A DNA stretch of 64,000 bases, taken from Hymenobacter yonginensis. GTDB lineage: Bacteria > Bacteroidota > Bacteroidia > Cytophagales > Hymenobacteraceae. Within the stretch, counting starts at the first letter, position 1. The number at the start of each line of letters is the position of its first letter. Below the pieces are notes generated by a model, which made no database searches, was not told the DNA's origin, and saw nothing but the letters and a program-made list of their open reading frames with translations. The stretch is from NCBI RefSeq assembly GCF_027625995.1, contig NZ_CP115396.1, forward strand, positions 186,001-250,000. Direction: 5' to 3'. Both the position numbers and the translations under genes were made by a program. This document shows, in pieces, positions 53,571 through 62,389 of this stretch.

Positions 53571-54776
53571 ATGACCACCCTCGAAACCACTACCCAATCC
53601 CGTTTGCACGCGCTGCACTGCGCCGCCTGCCACGCCCCCCACGACGCCTTCACGCTGCAGCGCGTTTCCACCTGCTGCGGCCAGCCGCTGCTGGCCCGCT
53701 ATGACCTCACCGCCCCACTCACCCCCGCCGACGTCATCAACCCGGCCGATAACTCCATGTGGCGCTACCGGGCTCTATTGCCCTTGCTCGATGACGCCAA
53801 CCTCGTGACGCTGGGGGAAGGCTGGACGCCGCTACTGCCGCTGCCCCGGCTGGCCGCCCGCCACGGTTTGCGCAGTTTGTTGCTCAAGGATGAAGGCCAG
53901 AATCCCACCGGCTCGTTCAAGGCCCGGGGCCTGAGCATGGCCGTTTCCAAGGCCAAAGAGCTGGGCGCAACGGGCTGCATTATTCCCACGGCCGGCAACG
54001 CGGGCGTGGCGCTGGCCGCCTATTGTGCCCGGGCTGGCCTGCGTTGCGTGGTGGTGATGCCCCGCCACACGCCCACGGCCTTTAAGGAGGAATGCTACTG
54101 GTACGGGGCCGAGGTGCACCTCGTGGACGGCCTCATCAACGACTGCGCCGCCCGGGTGCGGGAGCTGAACACTGCCGGCGAGCTGCTCGACGTATCCACC
54201 CTTAAGGAGCCCTACCGCCTCGAAGGCAAGAAAACCATGGGCTACGAGCTGGCCGAACAGCTCAGTTGGTCGTTGCCCGACGTGCTGCTGTACCCGGCCG
54301 GGGGCGGCACCGGCCTCATCGGCATCTGGAAGGCGCTGCGCGAAATGCAGGAACTGGGCTGGCTGCCGCGCCACGCCAAGCTGCCCCGGATGATAGCCGT
54401 GCAGGCCGCCAGCTGCTGCCCGCTGGTGGAAACCCGCGCCGGCCGCCAGCCCAACTGCCACGCCTACGTGGGCCAGCCCTCCATTGCCAACGGCTTGGCC
54501 GTGCCCCGCCCCCTGGGCGAACCACTCATGCTGGATGTGCTGGATGAGTCTCACGGCCTGGCCCTGGCCATCACCGATGAGCAGATGCTAGCCGGCATGC
54601 GCGAGCTGAGCCATCTGGAAGGTCTGTTCGTGGCCCCCGAAGGCGGGGCGCTGTGGAGCGCGGCCCTGCACCTGCTGCACACCGGCCAGATTCGGCCGGA
54701 GGAGCAGATTCTGTTGCTCAATACCGGTTCGGCCCAGAAGTATCTGGATAACGTGCTGGGCCGGGCCAACGGCTAG
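53571..54776 (+). CDS. thrC: Threonine synthase (PLP-dependent)
   Basis: 401 residues. N-terminal zinc-ribbon cysteines C17, C20, C35, C36. PLP lysine is Lys117 in NPTGSFKARG; phosphate-binding and serine-type motifs PTAGNAGVALAAY and GGGTGLIGIWKAL are in place. Makes threonine from O-phosphohomoserine; the Zn-ribbon form is a long variant common in Bacteroidota. REPIN elements flank it on both sides. Only thr gene in the window. Confidence 0.92.
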   Translation: MTTLETTTQSRLHALHCAACHAPHDAFTLQRVSTCCGQPLLARYDLTAPLTPADVINPADNSMWRYRALLPLLDDANLVTLGEGWTPLLPLPRLAARHGLRSLLLKDEGQNPTGSFKARGLSMAVSKAKELGATGCIIPTAGNAGVALAAYCARAGLRCVVVMPRHTPTAFKEECYWYGAEVHLVDGLINDCAARVRELNTAGELLDVSTLKEPYRLEGKKTMGYELAEQLSWSLPDVLLYPAGGGTGLIGIWKALREMQELGWLPRHAKLPRMIAVQAASCCPLVETRAGRQPNCHAYVGQPSIANGLAVPRPLGEPLMLDVLDESHGLALAITDEQMLAGMRELSHLEGLFVAPEGGALWSAALHLLHTGQIRPEEQILLLNTGSAQKYLDNVLGRANG

Positions 54777-54786
54777 CAACCGGCCC

Positions 54787-54890
54787 GGTGTAGAGACGCA
54801 ATAGTTGGAGTCTCGTCGTGGCTGATGTTGGGCTGTCTGAGCGAACCTAACGGCGCAGACGACGAGACACGTAGGGTCGCGTCTCTACAA
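54787..54890. repeat. REPIN-like element F (degenerate)
   Basis: GTGTAGAGACGCAATAGTTG then GCTGATGTTG, interior CTAACGGCGCAGACGACGAGAC and right end GCGTCTCTAC. Mismatches in the palindromes suggest an old copy. Confidence 0.75.
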
Positions 54891-54899
54891 CCGGGCAAC

Positions 54900-54945
54900 G
54901 AAGCGGTAGAGATGCTTCGGCAAGCTCAGCATGACGTTCTTTTCC
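54900..54945. repeat. Half-copy of family 2
   Basis: GCGGTAGAGATGCTTCGGCA-AGCTCAGCATGACGTTC is nearly identical to the right arm of the element at 27564-27657. Confidence 0.7.
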
Positions 54946-54961
54946 CTGACGGTTGCAAAAT

Positions 54962-56164
54962 CTAGCTCCGCAAACCCATCACCCACACGTACACCAGCGT
55001 GCCGCCCAGAAACGCCAGAAACAGCGGCCCCTCACCCGGCAGCGCCAGCACATCAAAGCCGATGGCCAGTACGCCCACGGCCGCCAGCCCCCAGCCAAAC
55101 CACATTGACTGCTGCCGCCGCTTGAGGTGCCACTGCCGCTGCGTGCCCACCAGCGGAAACAGCAGCCCCAGCCCCACAATGCCGGCCGTGGTCAGCGGGC
55201 CAACATGGGCGTAATGGCCCGCGCCCAGCAGAGCCAGCGCGCTTAGCAGCAAAGCCAGAAACTGATTGGAATTACGCGTATCGGCCTCGCTGAGGGCAAA
55301 GCGGCCGTAGCGGTTGAAGCGCAGCAATGAGTTGAACAGGGGCTCGGCAAACCAGCTCATATACACCAGCACGAGGTACAGCGGCAGCAGCCCCGGCACT
55401 ACCCGCGAGAGCAGAAACAGCCCAATAAACAGCCCCTGCCGGGTGCCCGGGCTCAGCGTTTGGGTCCAGACCATGAAGCGGTAGAAGCCGTTGTAGAGCC
55501 AGAAACGGGCTTTCAGGGCTGATACCAGGCCTTCCCGGGCGTAGTCGGAGGTGGGGTTGAGGCGTAGGGCTTCGCGGAAGTGGCCGGCGGCCTGCTTGGC
55601 GCGGCCGCGCTCCAGGGCCACCCAGCCCAGGTCGGCGTGGGTGCCGGCGTCGGTGGGGCTGTGGCGCAGGGCTTCGTCGAGGTCGGCGGATGCTTCGTCG
55701 CGGCGGCCGAGGCGGGCCAGGCAGCGCGCCCGCAGGCCCAGGCAATCCACGTGAGTAGGATCAGCCTGCAGCCCGGCTTCGGCGGCGCGCAACGCGGCGT
55801 GTAGTTGCCCTTGCTGAAACCGCAGCTGGCCCAGCACGTGCTGGTAGTCGGCATCTTCGGGGTCGAGGGCCAGAGCCTGCTCAATGGCTTCCAGCGCCGC
55901 CGGTAGCTCGTGCTGGCGCTGCAGGGTGGCGCTCAGCACGTAGAAGGCAAAGCTGCTTTCGGGGTCGAGGTAGATGGCCTGCTCGGCTTCAGCCTGGGCC
56001 TCGGGCAGCTGGGTGAGCTCCATCAACGCCAACGCCAGCAAACAGTGCAAAAAGCTGTTGTCGGGGTCGTCGCGGAGCTGGCGGCGGGCTTCCTGCTCGG
56101 CCTCCTGGGGGCGCTTGTGCTGCAACAGTAACTGGACGCGGCTAATCGACTGATAGGAATCCAT
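54962..56164 (-). CDS. TPR membrane protein, last gene of the TPR-AAA+ operon
   Basis: 400 residues from the ATG at 56164. N-terminal TPR array, about 1-215, with units such as PEAQAEAEQAIYLDPESSFAFYVLS and LRARCLARLGRRDEASADLDEALRHSPTD. C-terminal hydrophobic segments (LFIGLFLLSRVVPGLLPLYLVLVYMSW; FLALLLSALALLGAGHY; LFLAFLGGTLVYVW), about five. Paralogous to the two genes upstream; together with the ATPase it forms a compact operon (gaps of 18, 36 and 7 bp). No enzymatic motif. Confidence 0.8.
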   Translation of the reverse strand: MDSYQSISRVQLLLQHKRPQEAEQEARRQLRDDPDNSFLHCLLALALMELTQLPEAQAEAEQAIYLDPESSFAFYVLSATLQRQHELPAALEAIEQALALDPEDADYQHVLGQLRFQQGQLHAALRAAEAGLQADPTHVDCLGLRARCLARLGRRDEASADLDEALRHSPTDAGTHADLGWVALERGRAKQAAGHFREALRLNPTSDYAREGLVSALKARFWLYNGFYRFMVWTQTLSPGTRQGLFIGLFLLSRVVPGLLPLYLVLVYMSWFAEPLFNSLLRFNRYGRFALSEADTRNSNQFLALLLSALALLGAGHYAHVGPLTTAGIVGLGLLFPLVGTQRQWHLKRRQQSMWFGWGLAAVGVLAIGFDVLALPGEGPLFLAFLGGTLVYVWVMGLRS

Positions 56165-56182
56165 GGATAGAGGCAAGAGCGG

Positions 56183-57439
56183 TTAATCGAGATAAGAAAA
56201 GGCCAGCAAATAGAGCCAGGTTCCGAGGTTGAAATACAGCATCAGGGCTCGCCAGCTCAGGCCGTACGCGGACTGTAGCGCAACCAGCACCACGGCCAGC
56301 AGCAGCAGCCCGGCCGCGCAAAGGTAGCCCACCCGGCGGCCCGGCACGATGCTGAGGGTTTGCTGGCCCACGACCACCGCCGTCAAGCTCAGAACAAGCA
56401 GCATCCCGCCCCCGCCTGCGGTGCCCGGTAGCAGCAGGGCCGCCAGGGTAAGGTAGAACGCCAGTATGGCCCCGGCCTCCACGGCCAGCAGCCGGCTGTG
56501 GGGAGGCGGCAGAATGTGGCGTGTAGCGGGCCGCAGCAACTGCCAGCTCAGGTGCAGGGTTTTGAAGCTGGCAATCAGCAAAGCGGGCGAGAGAAACAGC
56601 AGTACTGCCCCGGCTAGCACCGGTAGCGCATATTGCCGCAGGGTGGCAGCTTCCACATCTTCCAGTGCGGCATAAAGCACCACCAGAAACATCAATACAA
56701 AAGGGGCAATCAGGAAAAAACCGGCCCGTTTGTCTTCAACAAACCACGGTTTGGGGGGCTTAGGCTGGGGAGTTAAGCCCGCGCGTGAAATGGCCGTGGA
56801 TACCACGCCCGCCCGGGCCTCCTGCGAAGTGGGGTCGAGGGCCAGGGCCTGCAGAAAATGCGCTTCGGCCTGCTGAAACTGGGCGTGCTCCAGGTGGCTG
56901 AACCCCAGATTGACGTATGTTGGCGCAAACAGAGGTGCCTCGCGCAGCGCCTGCTGGTACTCCGGCTGCCAGTCGGCCTCGCCACCCAGCCTGGACAGGG
57001 CCCGCGCCCGGAGGTTGAGGCATTGCACGTGCTGCGGATGCAGCCACAGACCCCGGTCGGCGGCAGCCAGGGCAGCTTCCGTATGGCCTTCGGCGAAAGC
57101 CACGGAGCCCTGCAAGAAATGGTAGTCGGGCACGGTGGGCTGCAGCTGCAGGGCCGTGGCAATATGCAGAGCGGCCTGCGGCAGCTGCCCATTCTGCAGG
57201 CAGGCGATGCTGAGCACGTAGAAGGCGAAGTCGTTCTGCGCGTCCAGCGCCACGGCCCGCTCGGCGGGCGGGCAGCTTTCGGCCGGCTTGTGCTGGCGAA
57301 TCAGGCTCAGCCCCAGAAGCGCCTGCAACTGGCTGGATTCCGGAAAACGGGCCAGTTGCCGCCGGGCTTCCGTTTCGGCCAGATCGGGGCGTAGCTGGCG
57401 CAGCAAAACCTGAATCCGGCGCGGCTGAGGGGTATCCAT
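56183..57439 (-). CDS. TPR membrane protein, middle paralogue
   Basis: 418 residues. TPR-like repeats in the first half (LARFPESSQLQALLGLSLIRQHKPAES; HPQHVQCLNLRARALSRLGGEADWQPEYQQALREAPL; ALALDPTSQEARAGV), closely similar in wording to its neighbour's LRARCLARLGR. Multiple transmembrane helices follow (GFFLIAPFVLMFLVVLYAALEDV; VLAGAVLLFLSPALLIASF; FYLTLAALLLPG). Transcribed with the ATPase on the minus strand. Topology suggests TPRs exposed to cytoplasm. Confidence 0.8.
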   Translation of the reverse strand: MDTPQPRRIQVLLRQLRPDLAETEARRQLARFPESSQLQALLGLSLIRQHKPAESCPPAERAVALDAQNDFAFYVLSIACLQNGQLPQAALHIATALQLQPTVPDYHFLQGSVAFAEGHTEAALAAADRGLWLHPQHVQCLNLRARALSRLGGEADWQPEYQQALREAPLFAPTYVNLGFSHLEHAQFQQAEAHFLQALALDPTSQEARAGVVSTAISRAGLTPQPKPPKPWFVEDKRAGFFLIAPFVLMFLVVLYAALEDVEAATLRQYALPVLAGAVLLFLSPALLIASFKTLHLSWQLLRPATRHILPPPHSRLLAVEAGAILAFYLTLAALLLPGTAGGGGMLLVLSLTAVVVGQQTLSIVPGRRVGYLCAAGLLLLAVVLVALQSAYGLSWRALMLYFNLGTWLYLLAFSYLD

Positions 57440-57475
57440 GGAACACGTGATAGAGAAAGCAAAAAGGGGCGGCTA

Positions 57476-58741
57476 CTATGCCGCTGCCCGGGCTCGGCGA
57501 AAGACCATAAACCCGGCCCAGCTAGTGAGCCCCAGTATTCCCAGCGGCCCATATGGCCAGGTTGCCGGCCAGCTTGCGCACGTAATACTAAGTGCCAGCG
57601 CCAGCGCGGCTGCCAGCACCTTTCCCAGGGGCGACTTTTCAGGCAACGGCTGCTCGGAGGCGTGTTTGAAAGCGGCCCAAATGGCCATAGCCACCGTAGT
57701 AAGCCCACCCGTGAGGCCTGGCCCCAGGCTGCTTTCCGGGACGCCCAGCCACACCAGCAACCAGAATACGCCCGTGAGCCAGGCCAGCAGCACCAGCGTA
57801 AAAGCCGCCACCGGTCCATACCGCCAGAATGTTTGCTGCGCGTACGGAAGGGCTTGGTCGGGGCGGTTGCGCAGGCGCCGTACCTGCGGGTGCAGCCGCC
57901 AGTACACGGTCTCAAACCCCATGAAAAGCAGGATTGGGATGCATAGCAGACTCAGCGGAATCAGAATCAGCAGGAAATGCCCCCAGGCCTTCAGCTTGCC
58001 TTGCTTGGTGCCTTCCGAGATGAACGTCAGATAATTATCTAGCCACACGGCCGCGCGGCCAATCCAGAGCTGGCGGCGGATTGCCTGACTGGCTCCTTGA
58101 AGGGCCGTGGCATCGGTGGGAGCCAGGCGCAACACCTCCTGAAAATGCGCCTGGGCGGCTGCATAGTACTGCCGCCGCATCGCCTCGCGGCCCAGCAGCT
58201 GGTGCGCTTTCGGCATAGTAGGATGCGCCGCCACCAGCTGCTGCAGCACCGGCGCCAGGTCTGGCCAGCGCTTCTGTTCGTGCAGCGCATTCGCCAGCGC
58301 AATCAGGCAGCCGGCATGGACTGGGTTGTTGGCGAGGCCACGCGCGGCAACTTGCTGCGCTGCGGCTGGCTGGTTTTGGTGTAAGTGAAGCTGAGCCTGC
58401 GCCGCCAGGTATTTAGGGTTGAAGGGCTGCAGGCGGAGGGCCTCCCGCAACGCCACGGCCCGAGCAGGCACCTGTCCGGCTTGGTCTTCCACCAGAAACA
58501 GCACGTAAAATGCCTCACTGGCGGTTGGGTTCAGGGCCAGCGCCTGCTGAGTTACTTGCCGTGCCTCTTCCAGCCGATTTTGTTGGTACAGCGCAAAGCT
58601 GAGCAGGATGTGCGCAAACACATCCTGCGGGTTGCGCGCCAGCTGCTGCCGAACCAGCTGCTCGGCCTGCTCCGGGCGATGTATATCCAGCAGGTTCTGC
58701 ACCGCGCTATGCCACTGCGCGGCCGGGGTTCCGGGCATCAT
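57476..58741 (-). CDS. TPR membrane protein, first paralogue after the ATPase
   Basis: 421 residues. TPR array over about 1-240 (LLDIHRPEQAEQLVRQQLARNPQDVFAHILLSFALYQQNRLEEAR; ALALNPTASEAFYVLFLVED; GRGLANNPVHAGCLIALANALHEQKRW; EVLRLAPTDATALQG), then TM-rich C-terminal half (AWGHFLLILIPLSLLCIPILLFMGFETVYW; AFTLVLLAWLTGVFWLLVWL). Sits 7 bp from the ATPase stop, so translation is likely coupled. Function unknown; scaffold or membrane receptor for the ATPase is inference. Confidence 0.8.
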   Translation of the reverse strand: MMPGTPAAQWHSAVQNLLDIHRPEQAEQLVRQQLARNPQDVFAHILLSFALYQQNRLEEARQVTQQALALNPTASEAFYVLFLVEDQAGQVPARAVALREALRLQPFNPKYLAAQAQLHLHQNQPAAAQQVAARGLANNPVHAGCLIALANALHEQKRWPDLAPVLQQLVAAHPTMPKAHQLLGREAMRRQYYAAAQAHFQEVLRLAPTDATALQGASQAIRRQLWIGRAAVWLDNYLTFISEGTKQGKLKAWGHFLLILIPLSLLCIPILLFMGFETVYWRLHPQVRRLRNRPDQALPYAQQTFWRYGPVAAFTLVLLAWLTGVFWLLVWLGVPESSLGPGLTGGLTTVAMAIWAAFKHASEQPLPEKSPLGKVLAAALALALSITCASWPATWPYGPLGILGLTSWAGFMVFRRARAAA

Positions 58742-58748
58742 GGCAAAG

Positions 58749-60125
58749 CTATTTCTTGATGCCCAAGTAGGTCAGGATGTCGTTGTAAGTGCCGCCTTCG
58801 TTGGAGTAGAGGGCGTAGTTTTTGGCCGTGGCAAACCACTCCTTGGTGCTAGGGCGCACCTGCTTGGCGGCGGCCAGTAAGTGGCTCTGCTGCACCGGCC
58901 GCACCTGTCCCGCCTTCATCGACTCGCGCAGACAGGCTTCCACGGCCGTGTCCACCACGGCCTGCAGGTCGGCGCCGGAGAGGCCGGCGGTTTGGGCGGC
59001 TAGGGCAGGCAGGCGCAGGTCGGCGGCCACGGGCTTGTTGCGCAGCAGCACTTCCAGAATGGCCACGCGGGCGGGCTCGTCGGGCGGGGTCACCAGCACA
59101 ATCCGGTCGAAGCGGCCGGGGCGGCGGAAGGCGGGGTCGAGCTGCCAGGGGGCGTTGGTGGCGGCCAGGATGAGCACGCCATCGTTGGAGCTGCGGGCGC
59201 CGTCCAGCTCCTCCAGAAACTGGTTGATGAGGGTACGGCCGGCGCTCTGGCGCAAGTCGTGGCGGTTGGCGGCCAGGGCATCCACCTCGTCGAAAAACAG
59301 CACGCAGGGCGCCTGCATGCGGGCCAGCTCAAACAGCTCGTGCAGCTTCTTCTCGCTCTGGCCCATCCACATGTCCAGAATGTCGTTGATGCCAACGTGG
59401 ATAAACGAGGCCTGCACCTCGCCGGCCGTGGCGCGGGCCAGGTAGGTTTTGCCGCAGCCGGGCGGGCCGTACAGCAGCAGCCCGCCGCCGGCCGCCTTGC
59501 CGTAGGCTTTGTAGAGGTCGGGATGCAGCAGCGGCTGAATCATCTTCATCCCAATTTCCTCCTTCACCGCGTCCATGCCGCCCACATCCTGAAACGTAAT
59601 TTTCGGCTTCTCCAGGCCCGCAAACAGCACCTTTTCATCCAGGCCCTGGTCCGAAACGTGAGTGGCGTTGTAGTCGGCGGCGGGGCCGCCCCCGGCGGGG
59701 CGGGCGGCCGGGCGGAGGCCCAGCTGCTCGTCGAGGTCCTGGTCGCGCAGGCTGCCGTCCAGCTGCAGGGCCTGCTGGTAGGCGGCGCGGGCTTCGTCGG
59801 GCGGGCCGCCGGCGCGGGCCAGCACCCGGGCATGCAGCAGGTGGGCGCGGGCGTGGTCGGGGTGGGCGCGCAGCACTTCTTCCAGCACCACCAGCGCGGC
59901 CGAGGTTTTCAGCAGGGACGCGTAGGTTTCGGCCAGCCCCAGCTGCAACTCCACGTCATCGGGGGCCTGGCGCAACCCCAGGCGGTAGTGGTCTTCGGCT
60001 TCGGCAAAGCGGCCCATCTGGCGCAGCAAACCGGCTACGTGGCGGCGCAGGGGTACGTTTTCGGGCGAAAACTGCAGCGCGTCGAGCAGGGGTTGTAAGT
60101 CGGATGGATTGGGTAAGGCGGCCAT
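58749..60125 (-). CDS. TPR-AAA+ ATPase
   Basis: 458 residues. Residues 1-140 are TPRs (EAEDHYRLGLRQAPDDVELQLGLAETYASLLKTSAALVVLEEVLRAHPD...), then a Gly/Pro linker, then one AAA+ module: Walker A GPPGCGKT (220-227), Walker B VLFFDEVD (275-282), sensor AATN (321-324), arginine fingers R335/R338 in RRPGRFDRI. The pore loop DMWMG (251-255) is aromatic, as in Cdc48/FtsH-type unfoldases. Single module, no protease domain. It opens the operon; the downstream paralogues supply TPR partners. Substrate unknown. Confidence 0.88.
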   Translation of the reverse strand: MAALPNPSDLQPLLDALQFSPENVPLRRHVAGLLRQMGRFAEAEDHYRLGLRQAPDDVELQLGLAETYASLLKTSAALVVLEEVLRAHPDHARAHLLHARVLARAGGPPDEARAAYQQALQLDGSLRDQDLDEQLGLRPAARPAGGGPAADYNATHVSDQGLDEKVLFAGLEKPKITFQDVGGMDAVKEEIGMKMIQPLLHPDLYKAYGKAAGGGLLLYGPPGCGKTYLARATAGEVQASFIHVGINDILDMWMGQSEKKLHELFELARMQAPCVLFFDEVDALAANRHDLRQSAGRTLINQFLEELDGARSSNDGVLILAATNAPWQLDPAFRRPGRFDRIVLVTPPDEPARVAILEVLLRNKPVAADLRLPALAAQTAGLSGADLQAVVDTAVEACLRESMKAGQVRPVQQSHLLAAAKQVRPSTKEWFATAKNYALYSNEGGTYNDILTYLGIKK

Positions 60126-60310
60126 AATCTACACGATAAAGAGAGGCCGCAAGCTACGGGTTTTGCGGCCAATTGGCGCGGCAGAAACAAGCTCCATTGT
60201 TCGCAAATCCAGCTTTTTCGGTTCCGCGGTTTCGGTGAAGCTCCCGCCGGCCCGCCAGGCCCCTGCGGGGCTTCGTACCTTTGCCCATCAACCTGTCTGC
60301 CTCGTTTCCT

Positions 60311-62149
60311 ATGCGTATTCTGCACGTGCTGTCTGCCAACTTCTTCGCCGGTTCGGTGAGCTACGCCGTGCATCTGGCCGAGGCGCACCACGCCCAGGGC
60401 CACGAGGTCTGGCTGCTGTCGGACGCGGCCACGCTGCCCACGGCCGCGCACGTCGAGCAGCTGCCTATCAGCAACCGGCGGCACCCGCAGCGGCTGCGCA
60501 ACATCCGGCGCATCCGGCAGCTGGTGCAGCAGCAGCAGATTGAGGTGGTGCACGCCCACTCGCGCGCTGCCAGCTGGGTGGCCTATTTCGCGCTGCGGGG
60601 CCTGAAGGTGCCGCTCGTGAGCACCGTGCACGGCCGCCAGCACCTGCACACCAGCACCAGCCTCTTCGACATCTACGGCGACAAAGTCATTGCCATCTGC
60701 GAAAACCTGCGCCAGCATCTCATCGAGGAAGTGAAGATGCGCCCCGAGAAAATCGTGCAGCTGCCAAACGGGGTGGATTTCGGTGAAGGAGCCCGTGGCA
60801 ATGCGGGTTCTTCCGAGCTTCGACTGTCCTTTATCGGACGCTTCAACGGCGGCAAGGGCGAGCGGGCGGCGGCTCTGCTGCAGCAGGTGTTTCCGGCGCT
60901 GCTCACCGGGTTTGCGGGTTTGCGGCTGGCGCTGGTGGGCGGCGAGCTGGAGCATCTGCCCGAAGCTGGCAAAATAGCCCTGGCGGCGCTGCAACAGCAG
61001 TTTGGCGAGCGGGTGGAGGTGGTAGGCTTCACTGATAATGTGCCGGGCTGGCTGCGCCGCTCCACGCTGGTGATAGGGGCGGGGCGGGTGGCCATTGAGG
61101 CGCTGGGCGCGGGCGTGCCGGTGCTGGCCCTGGGCGAGGCCACCTGCGAAGGCATCGTGACGGAAGCCAGCTACCCCACGGCCGCCGCCTCCAACTTCGG
61201 CGACATCTCGGCGCAGGTCGGCACCAGCTCGCACGTAGACTATCCGGCGCTGCTGGCGCAGGTGCAGGCGTTTTTAGTGGCCCCGGCGGCGGTGCCGGCC
61301 ATCCTGCAGCAGCGCGTGCGCACCGAGTTCAGTCTGGCCCGCATCAGCGCCGAGGTCCTGACGGTGTACCGCTCGGCCATCATGAAAAAGCGGCTGCCAG
61401 GCTTCCTGCCGGTGCTCATGTACCACAAAATCCCGACGGAGCCGCTGCAAACCAAGCACCGCATCTTCGTCACAAAAGACCGGTTTGAGGAGCACCTGCG
61501 CTTTTTCCGGCAGCAGCAGTTCACGCCCATCACCTTCCTCGACTACCTGGCCTTCGCCAACGGCGAGCGGCCCCTGGCCGACTTCCCGGCCCGCCCGCTC
61601 ATCCTCACCTTCGACGACGGCTACCTCGACAACTACACCAACCTGCTGCCCCTGATGCAGCAGTACGGCTACCGCGGCGTGCTCTACCTACTCGGCGACC
61701 CCGCCATCCGCTACAACTACTGGGACGTGGACACCGACCCCACCGAGCCACGCTCCGACATCATGGACGAAGCGCAGAAGCGCGCGTTTGTGGCTGCCGG
61801 CTGGGAAATTGGCGCCCATACCATGCGCCACGCCCGTTTGCCGGAGCTGCCCGCCGCCGAGGCCGCCCAGGAAATCCAGTACAGCAAAACGGCCCTGGAG
61901 CAGGCCCTGGCCACGCGCATCGTGTCCTTTGCCTACCCCTACGGCGCCCTCACGCCCGAAACCAAGGCCCAGGTGCACGCGGCCGGCTTCGCCTTCGGCG
62001 TAGCCACCGACACCGGCGGCCTGCACCTCGAAGACGACCGTATGCAGGTGTTCCGGGTGAACATGTTTCCGGAAGAAACCACGGCCACGCTGCGCAAGAA
62101 AACCTCGTTCTGGTACCGCGCCTACTACCGCTGGAAGCGCGGCAAGTAA
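60311..62149 (+). CDS. GT4-type glycosyltransferase fused to a polysaccharide deacetylase
   Basis: 612 residues from the ATG at 60311. Residues 1-355: MRILHVLSANFFAGSVSYAVHLAEAHHAQGHEVWLL, VVHAHSRAASWVAYF, QLPNGVDFGEG, FIGRFNGGKGE and VVGFTDNVPGWLRRSTLVIGAGRVAIEALGAGVPVLAL, a GT-B glycosyltransferase of family-4 type. Residues 358-612: NodB deacetylase with LMYHKI, TFDDGY (about 433-438) and HTMRH. An internal ATG starts the second domain (M358), so an unfused version is easy to imagine. Likely adds and trims a surface glycan. Upstream DNA is divergent from the ATPase operon. Confidence 0.87.
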   Translation: MRILHVLSANFFAGSVSYAVHLAEAHHAQGHEVWLLSDAATLPTAAHVEQLPISNRRHPQRLRNIRRIRQLVQQQQIEVVHAHSRAASWVAYFALRGLKVPLVSTVHGRQHLHTSTSLFDIYGDKVIAICENLRQHLIEEVKMRPEKIVQLPNGVDFGEGARGNAGSSELRLSFIGRFNGGKGERAAALLQQVFPALLTGFAGLRLALVGGELEHLPEAGKIALAALQQQFGERVEVVGFTDNVPGWLRRSTLVIGAGRVAIEALGAGVPVLALGEATCEGIVTEASYPTAAASNFGDISAQVGTSSHVDYPALLAQVQAFLVAPAAVPAILQQRVRTEFSLARISAEVLTVYRSAIMKKRLPGFLPVLMYHKIPTEPLQTKHRIFVTKDRFEEHLRFFRQQQFTPITFLDYLAFANGERPLADFPARPLILTFDDGYLDNYTNLLPLMQQYGYRGVLYLLGDPAIRYNYWDVDTDPTEPRSDIMDEAQKRAFVAAGWEIGAHTMRHARLPELPAAEAAQEIQYSKTALEQALATRIVSFAYPYGALTPETKAQVHAAGFAFGVATDTGGLHLEDDRMQVFRVNMFPEETTATLRKKTSFWYRAYYRWKRGK

Positions 62150-62266
62150 CCGTCGCTAAACCCTATAAGGCTGGAAAGTAAACCTATGCCTCCCCAATGG
62201 CGAAGTAATAGGCATGTCCTTTGTGTATGTGTTGTTTTTGACGAAATGGGTGTATTTATTAGGGTC

Positions 62267-62292
62267 TATTTTTGGTATTTAAGGTATTTTTG
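62267..62292 (+). promoter_or_regulatory. Two TATTTTTG boxes upstream of amtB
   Basis: TATTTTTG at 62267-62274 and again at 62285-62292, both TAnnTTTG, in an AT-rich leader (62150-62389) with a TTTG at 62237. Spacing to a -33 box is not ideal. Confidence 0.35.
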
Positions 62293-62389
62293 AGGATATA
62301 GGGGCTAAATACAAGGGGGTGTTGCTTGTGAAAAGGTATTTTGTTGTTAAATTGCCTTTGCATAACGCACTGCACCGATTCCTGTGGAC

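Noticed and set aside
35481-54890. CRISPR array
   Set aside because: The repeats are long palindromes dispersed over kilobases, not short direct repeats with regular spacers, and no cas genes are present.
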